From contig JAVHKY010000054.1 of NCBI GenBank assembly GCA_035079385.1, positions 12,625,501-12,689,500 on the forward strand: a stretch of 64,000 nucleotides of DNA. The letters are read 5' to 3'. This stretch comes from Aspidiotus rigidus. Taxonomy: Eukaryota > Arthropoda > Insecta > Hemiptera > Diaspididae. Both the position numbers and the translations under genes were made by a program. Every line of letters starts with the position of its first letter. The first letter of the stretch is position 1. The notes beneath the pieces were generated by a model, which worked only from the letters and a program-made list of their open reading frames with translations, ran no database searches and had not been told where the DNA came from. Of the stretch, positions 55,206 to 64,000 are shown in pieces.

Positions 55206-56089
55206 TCAGTTTTGAACGTCCCGTTCAAATGCCGGACTCCATACAGCTAGTCTATTTTGGTGGACCTTTTTAAACTTTCTATCCTGTTGGATGCGATAAA
55301 TGACATCATTGATTCTCTTCACGACTGTCCAAGGTCCTTCCCATTTGCACTGTAATTTCGGGTTCTTCCCTTTCTTTCTCTGTGGGTTGTAGAACCACAC
55401 CTTATCCTGAGGTTCAAACTTGGTTTCACCCGCACAGATGTGATAGAGTGCCTTCATCTGGTCGCTAGCAACCTCTAAATTTTCTCTGACCAACTCATGT
55501 ACCTGCTAAGTCGGTTCTTTAGTTCTTGCGTAAATGGCTTGACTTCTTGAGGTGGCTCTGGAGGGGTGCCCAGCTCTAAATCACACGGTAATCGAAGTTC
55601 TTTTCCAAAAATGATTTTTGCAGGCGTTTCTTTGGTGCTCTCATGGATTGAAGACCGATAGGCTAGCAGGAACAATGGAAGTAGCTTGTCCCAATTTCGC
55701 TGGTCACTATCAATTACTTTGGATAGGAATTGGTCTATTGTTTTGTTGAACCTCTCGACCATACCATCAGATTGTGGGTGGAGTGGTGTTGTACAAGTTT
55801 TCCTCAATCCCATCAGCTTAGCCACTTCTCCAAATACCTGGGATTCAAAGTTTCTTCCCTGGTCTGAGTGTAACTCCAGAGGTACTCCAAACCTCGAGAT
55901 CCAGTTTTCCACCAGCGCTGTGGCAACAGTGACGGCTTCATAATTTGGCAGTGGGTAAGCATCCATCCATTTGCTGAAATAATCTCCCACCACTAGAATA
56001 TAACAATTACCTTGGTCAGTTTCTGGAAATGGTCCTAAGATATCTGCCGCAGTCCGTTCAAAAGGGTATCCCACATTGTAGATTTGCAT
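55206..56089 (-). pseudogene. Integrase core and C-terminus, Ty3/gypsy copy 2
   Basis: Frame 55475-56089 holds the DDE core (AADILGPF, HSDQGRNFES, VERFNKTIDQ) and KETPAKIIFGKELRLP. After a one-base loss near 55505 the next frame (55206-55493) gives KFEPQDKVWFYNPQRKKGK and the CKWEGPWTVVKRINDVIY C-terminal domain. It has the same residues as copy 1 apart from scattered changes. The catalytic triad residues are retained. Confidence 0.87.
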
Positions 56090-56460
56090 CTTAGCTCGGC
56101 TCCTAGTATTGGGCCCCTTACTGGCATTACATGCTCTGCAACATTGAATCCAATCCTCTACATCACTTCTATAGGCTGGCCAGTAAAACCGTTCTCAAAT
56201 CTTGGCCAATATTTTTGTTACTCCAAGATGACTACCAGATGCGTCATCATGAACACTCTTCAAGACATCTGGTACAAGTTCTTCAGGTATCAGTAGTTGG
56301 CGCCGGTGTGATCTGCCATCTGTGGTTTCCCAGATCCAGTAAACAATTCCATTTTCTACTTAAAGCGAGTCCCATTGTGACCATAAGATCTTTAAATTTA
56401 CTGACTGTGAGCTGATATCCTGCCAGACTGATCGTTCACCTTTCTCCTTCCAGGCTAAGA
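56090..56460 (-). pseudogene. Integrase zinc-finger region, Ty3/gypsy copy 2
   Basis: The minus strand encodes LIPEELVPDVLKSVHDDASG and HLGVTKILAKI, then CRACNASKGP with an in-frame stop near 56195 and another near 56360. The HHCC ligands correspond to those of copy 1. Confidence 0.8.
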
Positions 56461-56945
56461 TGACTGAAATGTCTGTTGAGCATTTCTCATATCCACATTG
56501 GAACCTAGTTGTATAGATTTGACTGAGACTTCTTTCTTCACTTCATTGACTGCAGTGCTTAGTTCTTCTTCAACTTTGGTCTCGAGGAGACAATCCTTGG
56601 CTTCCAACTCATAAAGTGGTATATCTCTATTTCCACAGGGACTTCTTAAAAGGTCACGCTTCAGATCAATAATCAACCCATACTTTCGCATTAAATCCAG
56701 GCCCAGAATATAGTCATCTTCGATATCAGCAAGGATGAATTTTCCAGTTATTACCATTGAGGAAACCTTGATAGATAGCTAGACAGTGCCCTTGGTCCAA
56801 GCTTGTTCACCCATGGCAGTCCTGAGGCGGTACTTTTCTCTCTAATTAATGGATAAGCCTGGGATGTCCTTAACCAATTGTGTCTTGATAACTGAACCAG
56901 TAGCAGCGCAGTCTATGCACATGTCTATATTGCGTCCAATACTAT
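56455..56945 (-). pseudogene. Retropepsin-like protease, Ty3/gypsy copy 2
   Basis: The minus strand has IDCAATGSVIKTQLV (Asp codon 56911-56913) followed by KDIPGLSIN and, after a stop near 56845 and another near 56781, the frame GKFILADIEDDYILGLDLMR. The position after Asp normally reads T/S-G in retropepsins; here it is Cys-Ala. The frame ends with the linker VEEELSTAVNEVKKEVSVKS and GSNVDMRNAQQ, immediately followed by integrase sequence, so there is no RT. The protease would process the polyprotein. Confidence 0.78.
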
Positions 56946-56984
56946 CATTCCACCCTGATACATAAACGTTCTCACTTGAAGTAC

Positions 56985-58034
56985 GCATTTTGGAAATTCT
57001 TATTTCTTGGGCCCTTGGCCCCTGGCAACTCCAGGTTGGAGTTTTCCGCCTCGCAGTGATCTCCACTTAGGGCAATTGAGCTTGATGTGACCCTCTTCAT
57101 CACAGTGGTAGCATCGACGTTTGTTTCCAGTTGGTCTGACCTTTGTTTGCTTCAAAACTGTGCAACCTCGTCTACGAGATGCCTTTCTTGCAGCATTTAC
57201 TTCCAGGGCAAAGGATAATGCTTCTTTCAAGGTTTTTCAACGTGCCATGCGAACTTGACTCTGAATCTCCCAGTAAAAAATTCCATCAATGAATGCCTCA
57301 AGCGCAGTTTGTTCAATGGCTGATATATCAGCTTCTGGGTTAGCTTGTTGAGTTAATTTTAGGATTTCGCTTGAAAACGCTTGAAGACTTTCTCCACGGT
57401 TCTGTCGACGGTATTTCAGTTCTCTTCTTCTGATGGGAGCCAAGTGAGCTTGACCAAAAAGTTGTTCAAGGACCTCAACCAACTTTTGGTAATTCTTCTT
57501 GTCATCCTCAGCAATGTTGGACAACAGCTGTAGTGCAGCTCCTCTCAAGCTGACAATCAAATTACCAGCCTTGGCTTTGTCATCCCATCCATTGAGTTGA
57601 GCTGCAATTTCAAATTGTGATTTATATAGTTCCCAAGAGATTTCACCATCAAATGTTGGTATCTTGACTTTGGTCTTTGATGACGGTTCTACAACTGGTA
57701 CATTTCCTTTATTTGACCGAGAACTAAAAAAAGCAACGCCTGGTGGATCCACAACCATGCTTACTGTTGGATTTCCTTCCAGTCTTTGAAGTCGTTCCTC
57801 TATAATTTTCCATTGTTGCCCAAATTCCTCGACCTGATGTTGGATTGGTTCAATTTGGCGTTTAACCTCAACATCGACAGTCTCCCTTAGCCCATCAAAG
57901 ATTTCTGCCTTATTTTGTTCGAGTTTCTCCTCCATTGCATTCTTGTTCTCTTCGAGTTTCTGGTCGAGTTTCCTATCTAATTTGACTACACTAACAGTAA
58001 AATCAAAAATTTTAGGAAATCGCTCAATTTTCAA
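56985..58034 (-). pseudogene. Gag with coiled coil, capsid and zinc knuckle, Ty3/gypsy copy 2
   Basis: The 265-codon frame 57237-58034 has an N-terminal coiled-coil-prone part (DRKLDQKLEENKNAMEEKL, QIEPIQHQVEEFGQQW) and the capsid (KVKIPTFDGEISWELYKSQ to RRRELKYRRQNRGESLQAFS). After a break at 57236 the next frame gives KEALSFALEVNAARKASRR and the knuckle CYHCDEEGHIKLNCPKW. It is the fuller gag of the two copies. The start codon of the original gag is probably lost, since sequence before 58034 no longer matches. Confidence 0.85.
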
Positions 58035-58153
58035 ACCAACTTTGAAGCTCGAGTTTTTGGGCTAAGTTGACATACATATAGTGAAATTTATAGAAAATAT
58101 AATGAGGAACAACTTTTGTTCGAAACTTTTTCTTCTCTGATGCTTAGTTTTGA

Positions 58154-59706
58154 CATGTTCCATGTCTTTTCTCTCGCCGGACCCCGATTTTGAAACTCGC
58201 GAGTACACCCCCCCCCCCCCCCCCCCCCGTCAAGAGAAATCTCTACCCCGTGGGTGATTCAGAAATTCGCGAGTACACCCCGCGTATTAATAATAATTAA
58301 TAATGAATAAATAAATAAATAAATAATTAAATAATTAATATAATTAATAATTGAATAATTTAAAAAATAAATAATTAAATGATTATTATAATTAATAATT
58401 AGAAAATCTCTACCCCGTGGGTGATTCAGAAATTCGCGAGTACACCCCGCGTAATAATAATAAATAATTAATTAATTAATAATTAAATAATTAAATAATT
58501 GAATAATTAAATAATTAAATAAATAAATAATTAAATAATTAATATAATTAATAATTAGAAAATCTCTACGCCGTTGGTGATTCAGAAATTCGCGAGTACA
58601 CCCCGCGTGATGATAATAAATAATTGATATAATTAAATAATTAAATAATTAAATAAATAAATAATTAAATAATTAATATAATTAATAATTAGAAAATTTT
58701 CTAAGTCCCTCTTCCTGTCATATATGGCTGGATAGTCGAAATTTTTCCAAGTCCCCTAGACTCAAATTGTCTCATACCATTCCAATACAACAGCGAGACA
58801 GGGGGCGAACGAGCGGAGCGAGTTCGCGCTACCTCATATTTCTCATAGAACAAGACTTATACGACGCCAAGGTAGGTAAAGGGGTAAACGAATAATATCT
58901 CACGAACACTTGAAATAGTAGAAGAATTAATAATTAATAAATAAATAAATAAATAATATTAAATAATTGAATAATTAAATAATTAAATGATTAAATAAAT
59001 AAGTAATTAAATAATTAATATAATTAATAATTAGAAAATTTTCCAAGTCCCTCTTCCTATCATATATGGCTGGTGGATAGTCGAAATTTTTCCATGTCCC
59101 CTATAGACTTGAAGTGTCTCATACCATTCCAATACAACAGCGAGACAGGGGGCGAACTCGTAATAATTAATAATAAATAAATAAATAAATAAAATTAAAT
59201 AATTAAATAATTAAATAAATAAATAATTGAATAATTAATATAATTAATAATTAGAAAATTATATTAATTAATTAATAATTAAATAATTAAATAATTAAAT
59301 AATCAAATAAATAAATAATTAAATAAATAAATAATTAAATAATTAATATAATTAATAATTAGAAAATCTCTACCCCGTGGGTGATTCAGAAATTCGCGAG
59401 TACACCCCGCGTAATAATAATAAATAATTAAATAATTTATATCCTGTCATATATGGCTGGATAGTCGAAATTTTTCCAAGTCCCCTAGACTTGAATTGTC
59501 TCATACCATTCCAATACAACAGCGAGACAGGGGCGAACGAGCGGAGCGAGTTCGTGCTACCTCATATTTCTCATAGAACAAGACTTATACGACGCCAAGA
59601 TAGGTAAAGAGGTAAACGAATAATATCTCACGAACACTTGACCTAGTAGAAGCCTAGAATGAAATATTTCAAGATGACTGATAAAATATAAAAGACATGG
59701 AACATG
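58154..59706. repeat. Expanded array of the CATG-ended repeat family
   Basis: It starts CATGTTCCATGTC and ends GACATGGAACATG. Inside, three block types alternate: a GC-rich block ('ctaccccgtgggtgattcag' then 'aattcgcgagtacaccccgc', about four copies); AT-only runs of (AAT/AATT)n; and a block with 'catatatggctggatagtcg' and 'gacagggggcgaacgagcgg' (about three copies). A 22-base C run lies at 58208-58229. The short relative at 6172-6528 has the same ends and one set of blocks. Non-coding. Confidence 0.75.
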
Positions 59707-62660
59707 ATTTTCATTTATTTGGCTATGCCAGAAAATTTTTCGATTTATTCTCAGAAAACTAATTTTTGTGGTAATTTGACCCCCTTTGGAGGAGGGCCCA
59801 CTCTCTGATCACTGTGGACTTGTAGTATGTTTATCAGGAGACTATTCTAAACACAATCCACGAAAAAAAACCTTTGCCGGCATTTATTTCCATTTATTCT
59901 TATTTTTGAGCCTAATCTTCCTGGGTTATATGGTGAGAACAAGTTTGTATGACAAACCTCTGTCTTACATTCATAAATTTTATTATGTAACACAAATAAT
60001 ATAAAAGCTCTGCCTTTTAAATATCAACTGTTATACAACTGTTATACATCATCCTTTGGCCCAAGTAATTATGATATGCCGGAAGAATGCTCCAAAGAGT
60101 AGACAAATATCCTGCAACATTTTGAAGTGTTGACATCTTACTAAATGCGTCTATTTTAAACTCATCAGCAACCGATTTCTGAAAGCAGATTCATATCCGT
60201 AGTGATTTCTTCGAGAGAATTTGTATAAAGAGAGTTATGAATCATTGATGACTTGACTTTAGATTTAATATTGAATTCTGTCTCGTATTATGAGAATGAG
60301 TTGTATTTATTCATCTGTCAGTGCAGAGTTTTATGTAATTGCTGGTGCCCAGGATTGTGTGAACTATACTCATAAAATTGCCCAAGTGTAATTGAAGACC
60401 CGACTGCGTGGAGGGCGCAACTCGAACGTTAGTTTTTACGAGCGTAATTTGACTTCGTGGTTGCGCAAAACTTTCACGTCCCTTTAATTTTACACTCCAA
60501 TAGTTTTCACGACATTCGATAAGAACGCACCACGCTAAACCGCGCACCTGACCGATACAAACAATACAAAAAAAAAATCGCTGAAAATCGTTCTTCCAAG
60601 AGCGCTGAAGAAAACGCACAAAGTGCGAAATAAAAAAAGATTCTGTTTAAAAATTGTTAACGTGTGAAGTAGATTTGTGAAGTGTTGGAGAATGAGATGT
60701 TTGGCCCTAATGAGGTGGCCTCGAAAGGGAAAAAAAAGAAGAAGAGTGTAGACCCACAGTAAGCGGTAATGAAATAAAATGGGGTACTTCAAGGACGCAA
60801 TTTTGATTGCTCCTTTAGGGCACAAAAATCTCTCTCGTTTCCTCCGCGTGTGAGGGCTCACCTGCTCGGAAATAATCTGCCGTTTTATCCCGCGTCGAGC
60901 ACATCATTACGGAGATGCGTTTCCTTCGCCCGAATTATATGCCGTCGAAAAAACGACATTTTACCATTTTGCGAAACATTTTTCGCGAGACACACCGCTT
61001 TCCGAAATATTTTAAACCGCGGTGTCGAGTCGGTACAAACTTTAAATACTTTTTAAACTTTCTTTTAATATTTTTGTTCCTTTTTCCTTCTGCAGACGTC
61101 GTAAAAATTTTAACACTGATGGTTTTCATTTCTGGTTTGATTAAAATCACGAAGAATAGATGTTTACCGTCGTAAGAACGTTTTGTTAATGGAGATCTTT
61201 TAGAATGTTGTTTGAATCTTTTTCTTTTCGACGATAGCAAGGACATCTGAAGAAAAAAAAATCTGCATTAACTGACCCATCTGTCAGCGCTGCTGTAACA
61301 CGATTATGTAACGAAAAAGTAGGGTGGAATATTTTAAAATAAACGTGGAGTTGAAAAGAGGTGCGTTTATAGGGGCGCCTATAAAGGTGCGCAAATTACG
61401 CGGTCACGACGTTCAGAAGTTCGCGATATCGCGGGCGTACGAAATAGAAAAATTAATCTTGTAATTTTTCAAATTGAATATTCGACGACGTACTTTTAAT
61501 TCTTACCCTCGTGCGATGTAAATCATCAAGACAATATCCGCGAAGTTCATTCGTGTTCTTGGTAGACCGCAGACGAGCGACGTCGCGAGATACGAATATT
61601 TCTTATCATATTGCTATTAAAAGGTATGCTTTGTTAATTTTGAAATGAACCTTGCCGAATCCCTGCGTGTACCGCGCCCTTACATAAGAAACATTAATAA
61701 AACACCCTTTTACGTTTTGAAAACTGGTAACATATGATGTCACCTATTTAGTTACTTCCTTCCCGTTTCTACTATTGTACCGCTAGATAAGCTTTTTGCT
61801 CGCCGTATCAACATCCCTTAGGATGCGACGTCGGGCGAAACCTTAAGGAATATAAACGTTCAAACGCGAGCAAGAACCCATAGATTGCGGTACACATGTT
61901 ACACATATATATATATGAACCATGTACCACATATACAATAGATATAGTACGCAATAATATCGTTCTGCATAAATTATAAAAGAATTTCCGCAATTAGTGC
62001 AGAACGTTCGGCAAATGAAAATTATGCTCGTCGATTTGAGAAAGGGAGAATAGTTGTTTTGCCAGAGTACATTTTATTTGTAGCGAATTATTCTCACAAT
62101 ACATACCGAATATAGAGAGCGGATTTCTCAAAAACGCATAGGACGAAAGGGGTACAATCGAGATACTCTCTTCAAGATGTTGGTTCTTACAGTATTTGTT
62201 CTGAAACAAACGAGCTTCTCTGTTTCACATATTTGAATTTTGCCCTCTCTTTTAAATGGAAAGGAGTATTCCTTTCGCCGGCTCAACAGAATGAAGAATG
62301 GAGCTATTTTCTTATCTTCTTCAACACCCTGCCCTCCCCCCCCCCCAGGAATGTAATTTTCCATCCACCGATAACTTTGTTAATACAACAATCTGCCCGT
62401 CCGCGTTTTGTCTTGAAATAAGCCAGAGAAAAAGAGAGATAAGGTAGGCTTATGAGTAAGCCACGAACCAGTTTTAATCGCTTTTTGACATGTTTCATGT
62501 CTTTGCTCTGACCCCTACCCTGATTTTGAAATCTGCGTGCGTCCGCGCCAATGACCTCGGGAAAATTTCGAAATCCTGATCCCTAAACTGATTTCTAAAT
62601 AATTGATTTTAGTATTTTATGGCTCTACCGTCATTTGAATAATACGAGTACAAAATTTAT
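59707..62660. other. Stretch without recognised genes
   Basis: Many short ORFs on both strands (60311-61246) overlap each other and resemble nothing known. Another head of the CATG-ended repeat family starts at about 62489 ('catgtttcatgtctttgctc'). Confidence 0.45.
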
Positions 62661-62666
62661 TGATGC

Positions 62667-62720
62667 TGACGCGTTTCGAAGGACACAGCCTTCATCCTCG
62701 GAGCAATTATAGTTATTCCG
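62667..62720 (-). repeat. Orphan PLE 3'-end motif
   Basis: The minus strand reads GCTCCGAGGATGAAGG, a short loop, then CCTTCGAAACGCGTC. Its layout matches the 3' blocks of PLE-A (CTCCGATGATGG...) and the other PLEs: purine-rich core, hairpin, GAAA. There is no coding PLE sequence nearby, so it is a terminal scrap of a different PLE. Confidence 0.5.
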
Positions 62721-62745
62721 TCAAATTAAGGTTTTCTTTTCTGTT

Positions 62746-64000
62746 TTACTGATTCCTAAATTTGCGTGCGTCCGGCCGACCGGGCCTCTGTATGCCCAGC
62801 TGGACCTGGGCCGTTTGGCAGCCACGGCTTGTAGGCCTGCATTGGACTTTAGCCTTTGCACCAATTCCCAGGGCTGACTGAATCTCAATGGCCGTTTCAG
62901 ACTCCTCAATAGCCAGGATCAGGAGACCTGTCTGTCGCTTGGGTTGTCGAACCTCTGTTCCATCCGCAAGTACTTCCTTCAACTTTGTAGCTAAGCTCAC
63001 AATGTTTTGGCTGGTAGGATCTGCACCTCTCAGCTCAATGATCATTTCGCCTTTACTCGTGTACCTCGTCTTCACCGGGGTAAGTTCATACTCCGCTGGT
63101 GATAATTGATCGCGGGCTTTCTTGAGGAGATCAGCGTATTTAACTTCATCTGAAGCCTTCTTCAAGATAATTGTTCCTCCTTGTAGGCGTCTCTTCTGTA
63201 GTAGCTAAAGTTGTCTCTGGCCCTTTGACTGCTGAGAACCAGTCTGCAGGTTTCTTCCTTGTGTTGTTGCTGCTTCTCTGGGGCGAGTAGCAGCTTGGTG
63301 AGGTTTCTTCCTCTGGGCGCGCTTGGAAACCACCTGGCTCCAGGAGAGGACTTCCGCTGGCGTAGCTGCCTGCACAGGCCGTTGCTGTTGCTGCTGCTGC
63401 TTTCGCTTTCGTTGCGGCTGGGGTTGCTGCTGCTGTTGTTGCAGCCGAGGTTGCTGCTGCTGACGTTGCACGTTTCTCTCCTGCTGGGGTGTCCTCAGCG
63501 ATAAAGGTTGGGTAGGTAGCTTCTGCAGACCCATCAGTTGAGTCTTATTGGCTAATGCTTGGCCACTGCTACTGGCTGACGAGGACAATGGTGGTCAAGT
63601 TGGTCCTCCTTGTTGTAGCCTTATAAGCCTCTGGAGCTCTTTGCGCATTCCCTCCATGTTTTCCTTCAGCCGAGCATTTTCGGTCATGAGTGTTTTCACA
63701 TGGCTTTCCAGCTTTGCATTTGCCACCTGTATTGCTGTCACATTCTTTGGCGCTGCCTTGACCTCGGCTTCGCGTTCAATGTCCTTCCTTATAAGAAGCT
63801 TGCAGTGGTCTTGCAACTCATCTTGGCATTTGGGAGATTAGGAATAAGCCCTCTTCTTCTATTGGCTCCTCTTCAGAGTCCGTCTTGGTAGGGGAGGTGA
63901 AGAAGCTGGCTCGTAGCCTCTTCTTACTGTGGCCCTTCCTTCCTTCTAGTGCAAGAGGGGTGCTCCCTCATAGGTCCTTGATGGTAGCGTTTTTGAAACC
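62746..64000 (-). pseudogene. Non-LTR retrotransposon ORF1 (gag-like), R1-type, truncated
   Basis: Pieces of one protein occur in three frames. Window end to 63830: KRLRASFFTSPTKTDSEEEP. 63816-63595: coiled coil (KLESHVKTLMTENARLKENM). 63588-63205: a glutamine-rich, basic middle (QQQRPVQAATPAEVLSWSQV). 63165-62746: EVKYADLLKKARDQLSPAEY, IELRGADPTSQNIVSLATKL and KRQTGLLILAIEESETAIEI, which resembles the RNA-binding portion of R1/I-clade ORF1 before its CCHC knuckles. The knuckles and ORF2 are missing, as the copy stops near 62745. Q-tract coding comes from CAG/CAA repeats. Frame breaks near 63830, 63595 and 63180 make it non-functional. Confidence 0.7.

Larger units (their letters stand above)
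54619..58040 (-). mobile_element. Ty3/gypsy retrotransposon copy 2, 5'-truncated and lacking RT-RNase H
   Basis: It has the same family and domain order as 21245-24600: gag, zinc knuckle, protease, integrase, 3' LTR, with RT and RNase H missing at the same point. No 5' LTR is found beyond 58040. It extends further into gag than copy 1. Stops and small indels are scattered, especially at 56090-56460. Confidence 0.88.

Noticed and set aside
58230..59420. Regularly recurring GC-rich blocks between AT-rich spacers, reminiscent of a CRISPR array
   Set aside because: Spacers are simple AAT/AATT repeats of uneven length, the blocks are long and variable, and the context is eukaryotic.
60311..61246. 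Cluster of ORFs of 68-108 residues on both strands
   Set aside because: Mutually overlapping, low complexity or Lys/Phe-rich by base composition, with no domain.
63205..63588. Glutamine-rich protein resembling a transcription factor
   Set aside because: Neighbouring frames form a retrotransposon ORF1 (coiled coil, Q-rich middle, R1-type C-terminal region), so the Q tract belongs to that.

Overview
The window looks like gene-poor, repeat-choked nuclear DNA of an arthropod, most likely an insect. The organism call is an inference. It rests on an extremely AT-rich mitochondrial fragment that reads in an invertebrate mitochondrial code (TGA as Trp), on the transposon mixture (Tigger/pogo, Ty3/gypsy, Penelope-like, jockey- and R1-like, Helitron, Crypton-like, hAT and piggyBac-type MITEs), and on the absence of bacterial gene organisation. 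I found no intact host gene and no convincing tRNA, rRNA or CRISPR. One short stretch (51901-52055) has the look of a host exon, but I cannot name it.

Layout. 0-6 kb: a foldback MITE, then a nuclear copy of mitochondrial DNA (end of COX2 through part of ATP6) split by a nearly intact Tigger element (2752-4914). 6-11 kb: dispersed repeats and a foldback element. 11.4-18.2 kb: a composite with inverted arms of about 0.75-0.9 kb. It carries fragments of a Helitron Rep protein and an OTU-like protein, and was later invaded by a 3.9 kb hAT-like element that holds further nested MITEs and a jockey fragment. 21.2-24.6 kb and 54.6-58.0 kb: two 5'-truncated copies, minus strand, of one Ty3/gypsy family. 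Both have gag, protease and integrase but lack reverse transcriptase and RNase H at the same junction. 24.7 kb: an R1-like RT scrap. 26.3-31.1 kb, 38.1-41.1 kb and 52.35-53.7 kb: four Penelope-like (PLE) copies with RT plus GIY-YIG endonuclease. Two of the PLE insertions show 12-bp target duplications and inverted end structures.

32.2-36.2 kb and 44.8-51.4 kb: two oppositely oriented copies of a large foldback DNA element with TA target sites. They work as internal controls for one another, because an empty site in one copy proves an insertion in the other. This resolves a Helitron, a hAT-type MITE (8-bp duplication) and a piggyBac-type MITE (TTAA). It also supports a tyrosine-recombinase (Crypton-like) element that, unexpectedly, carries terminal inverted repeats and has a short deletion derivative nearby. 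58.2-59.7 kb: an expanded array of AT-rich and GC-rich repeat blocks. 62.7-64 kb: a decayed non-LTR retrotransposon ORF1 running off the window end.

How it fits together: the sequence is a stratified record of insertions. The only mobile-element proteins close to intact are the Tigger transposase and the PLE at 38.1-41.1 kb. All other coding segments are truncated, frameshifted or internally deleted.
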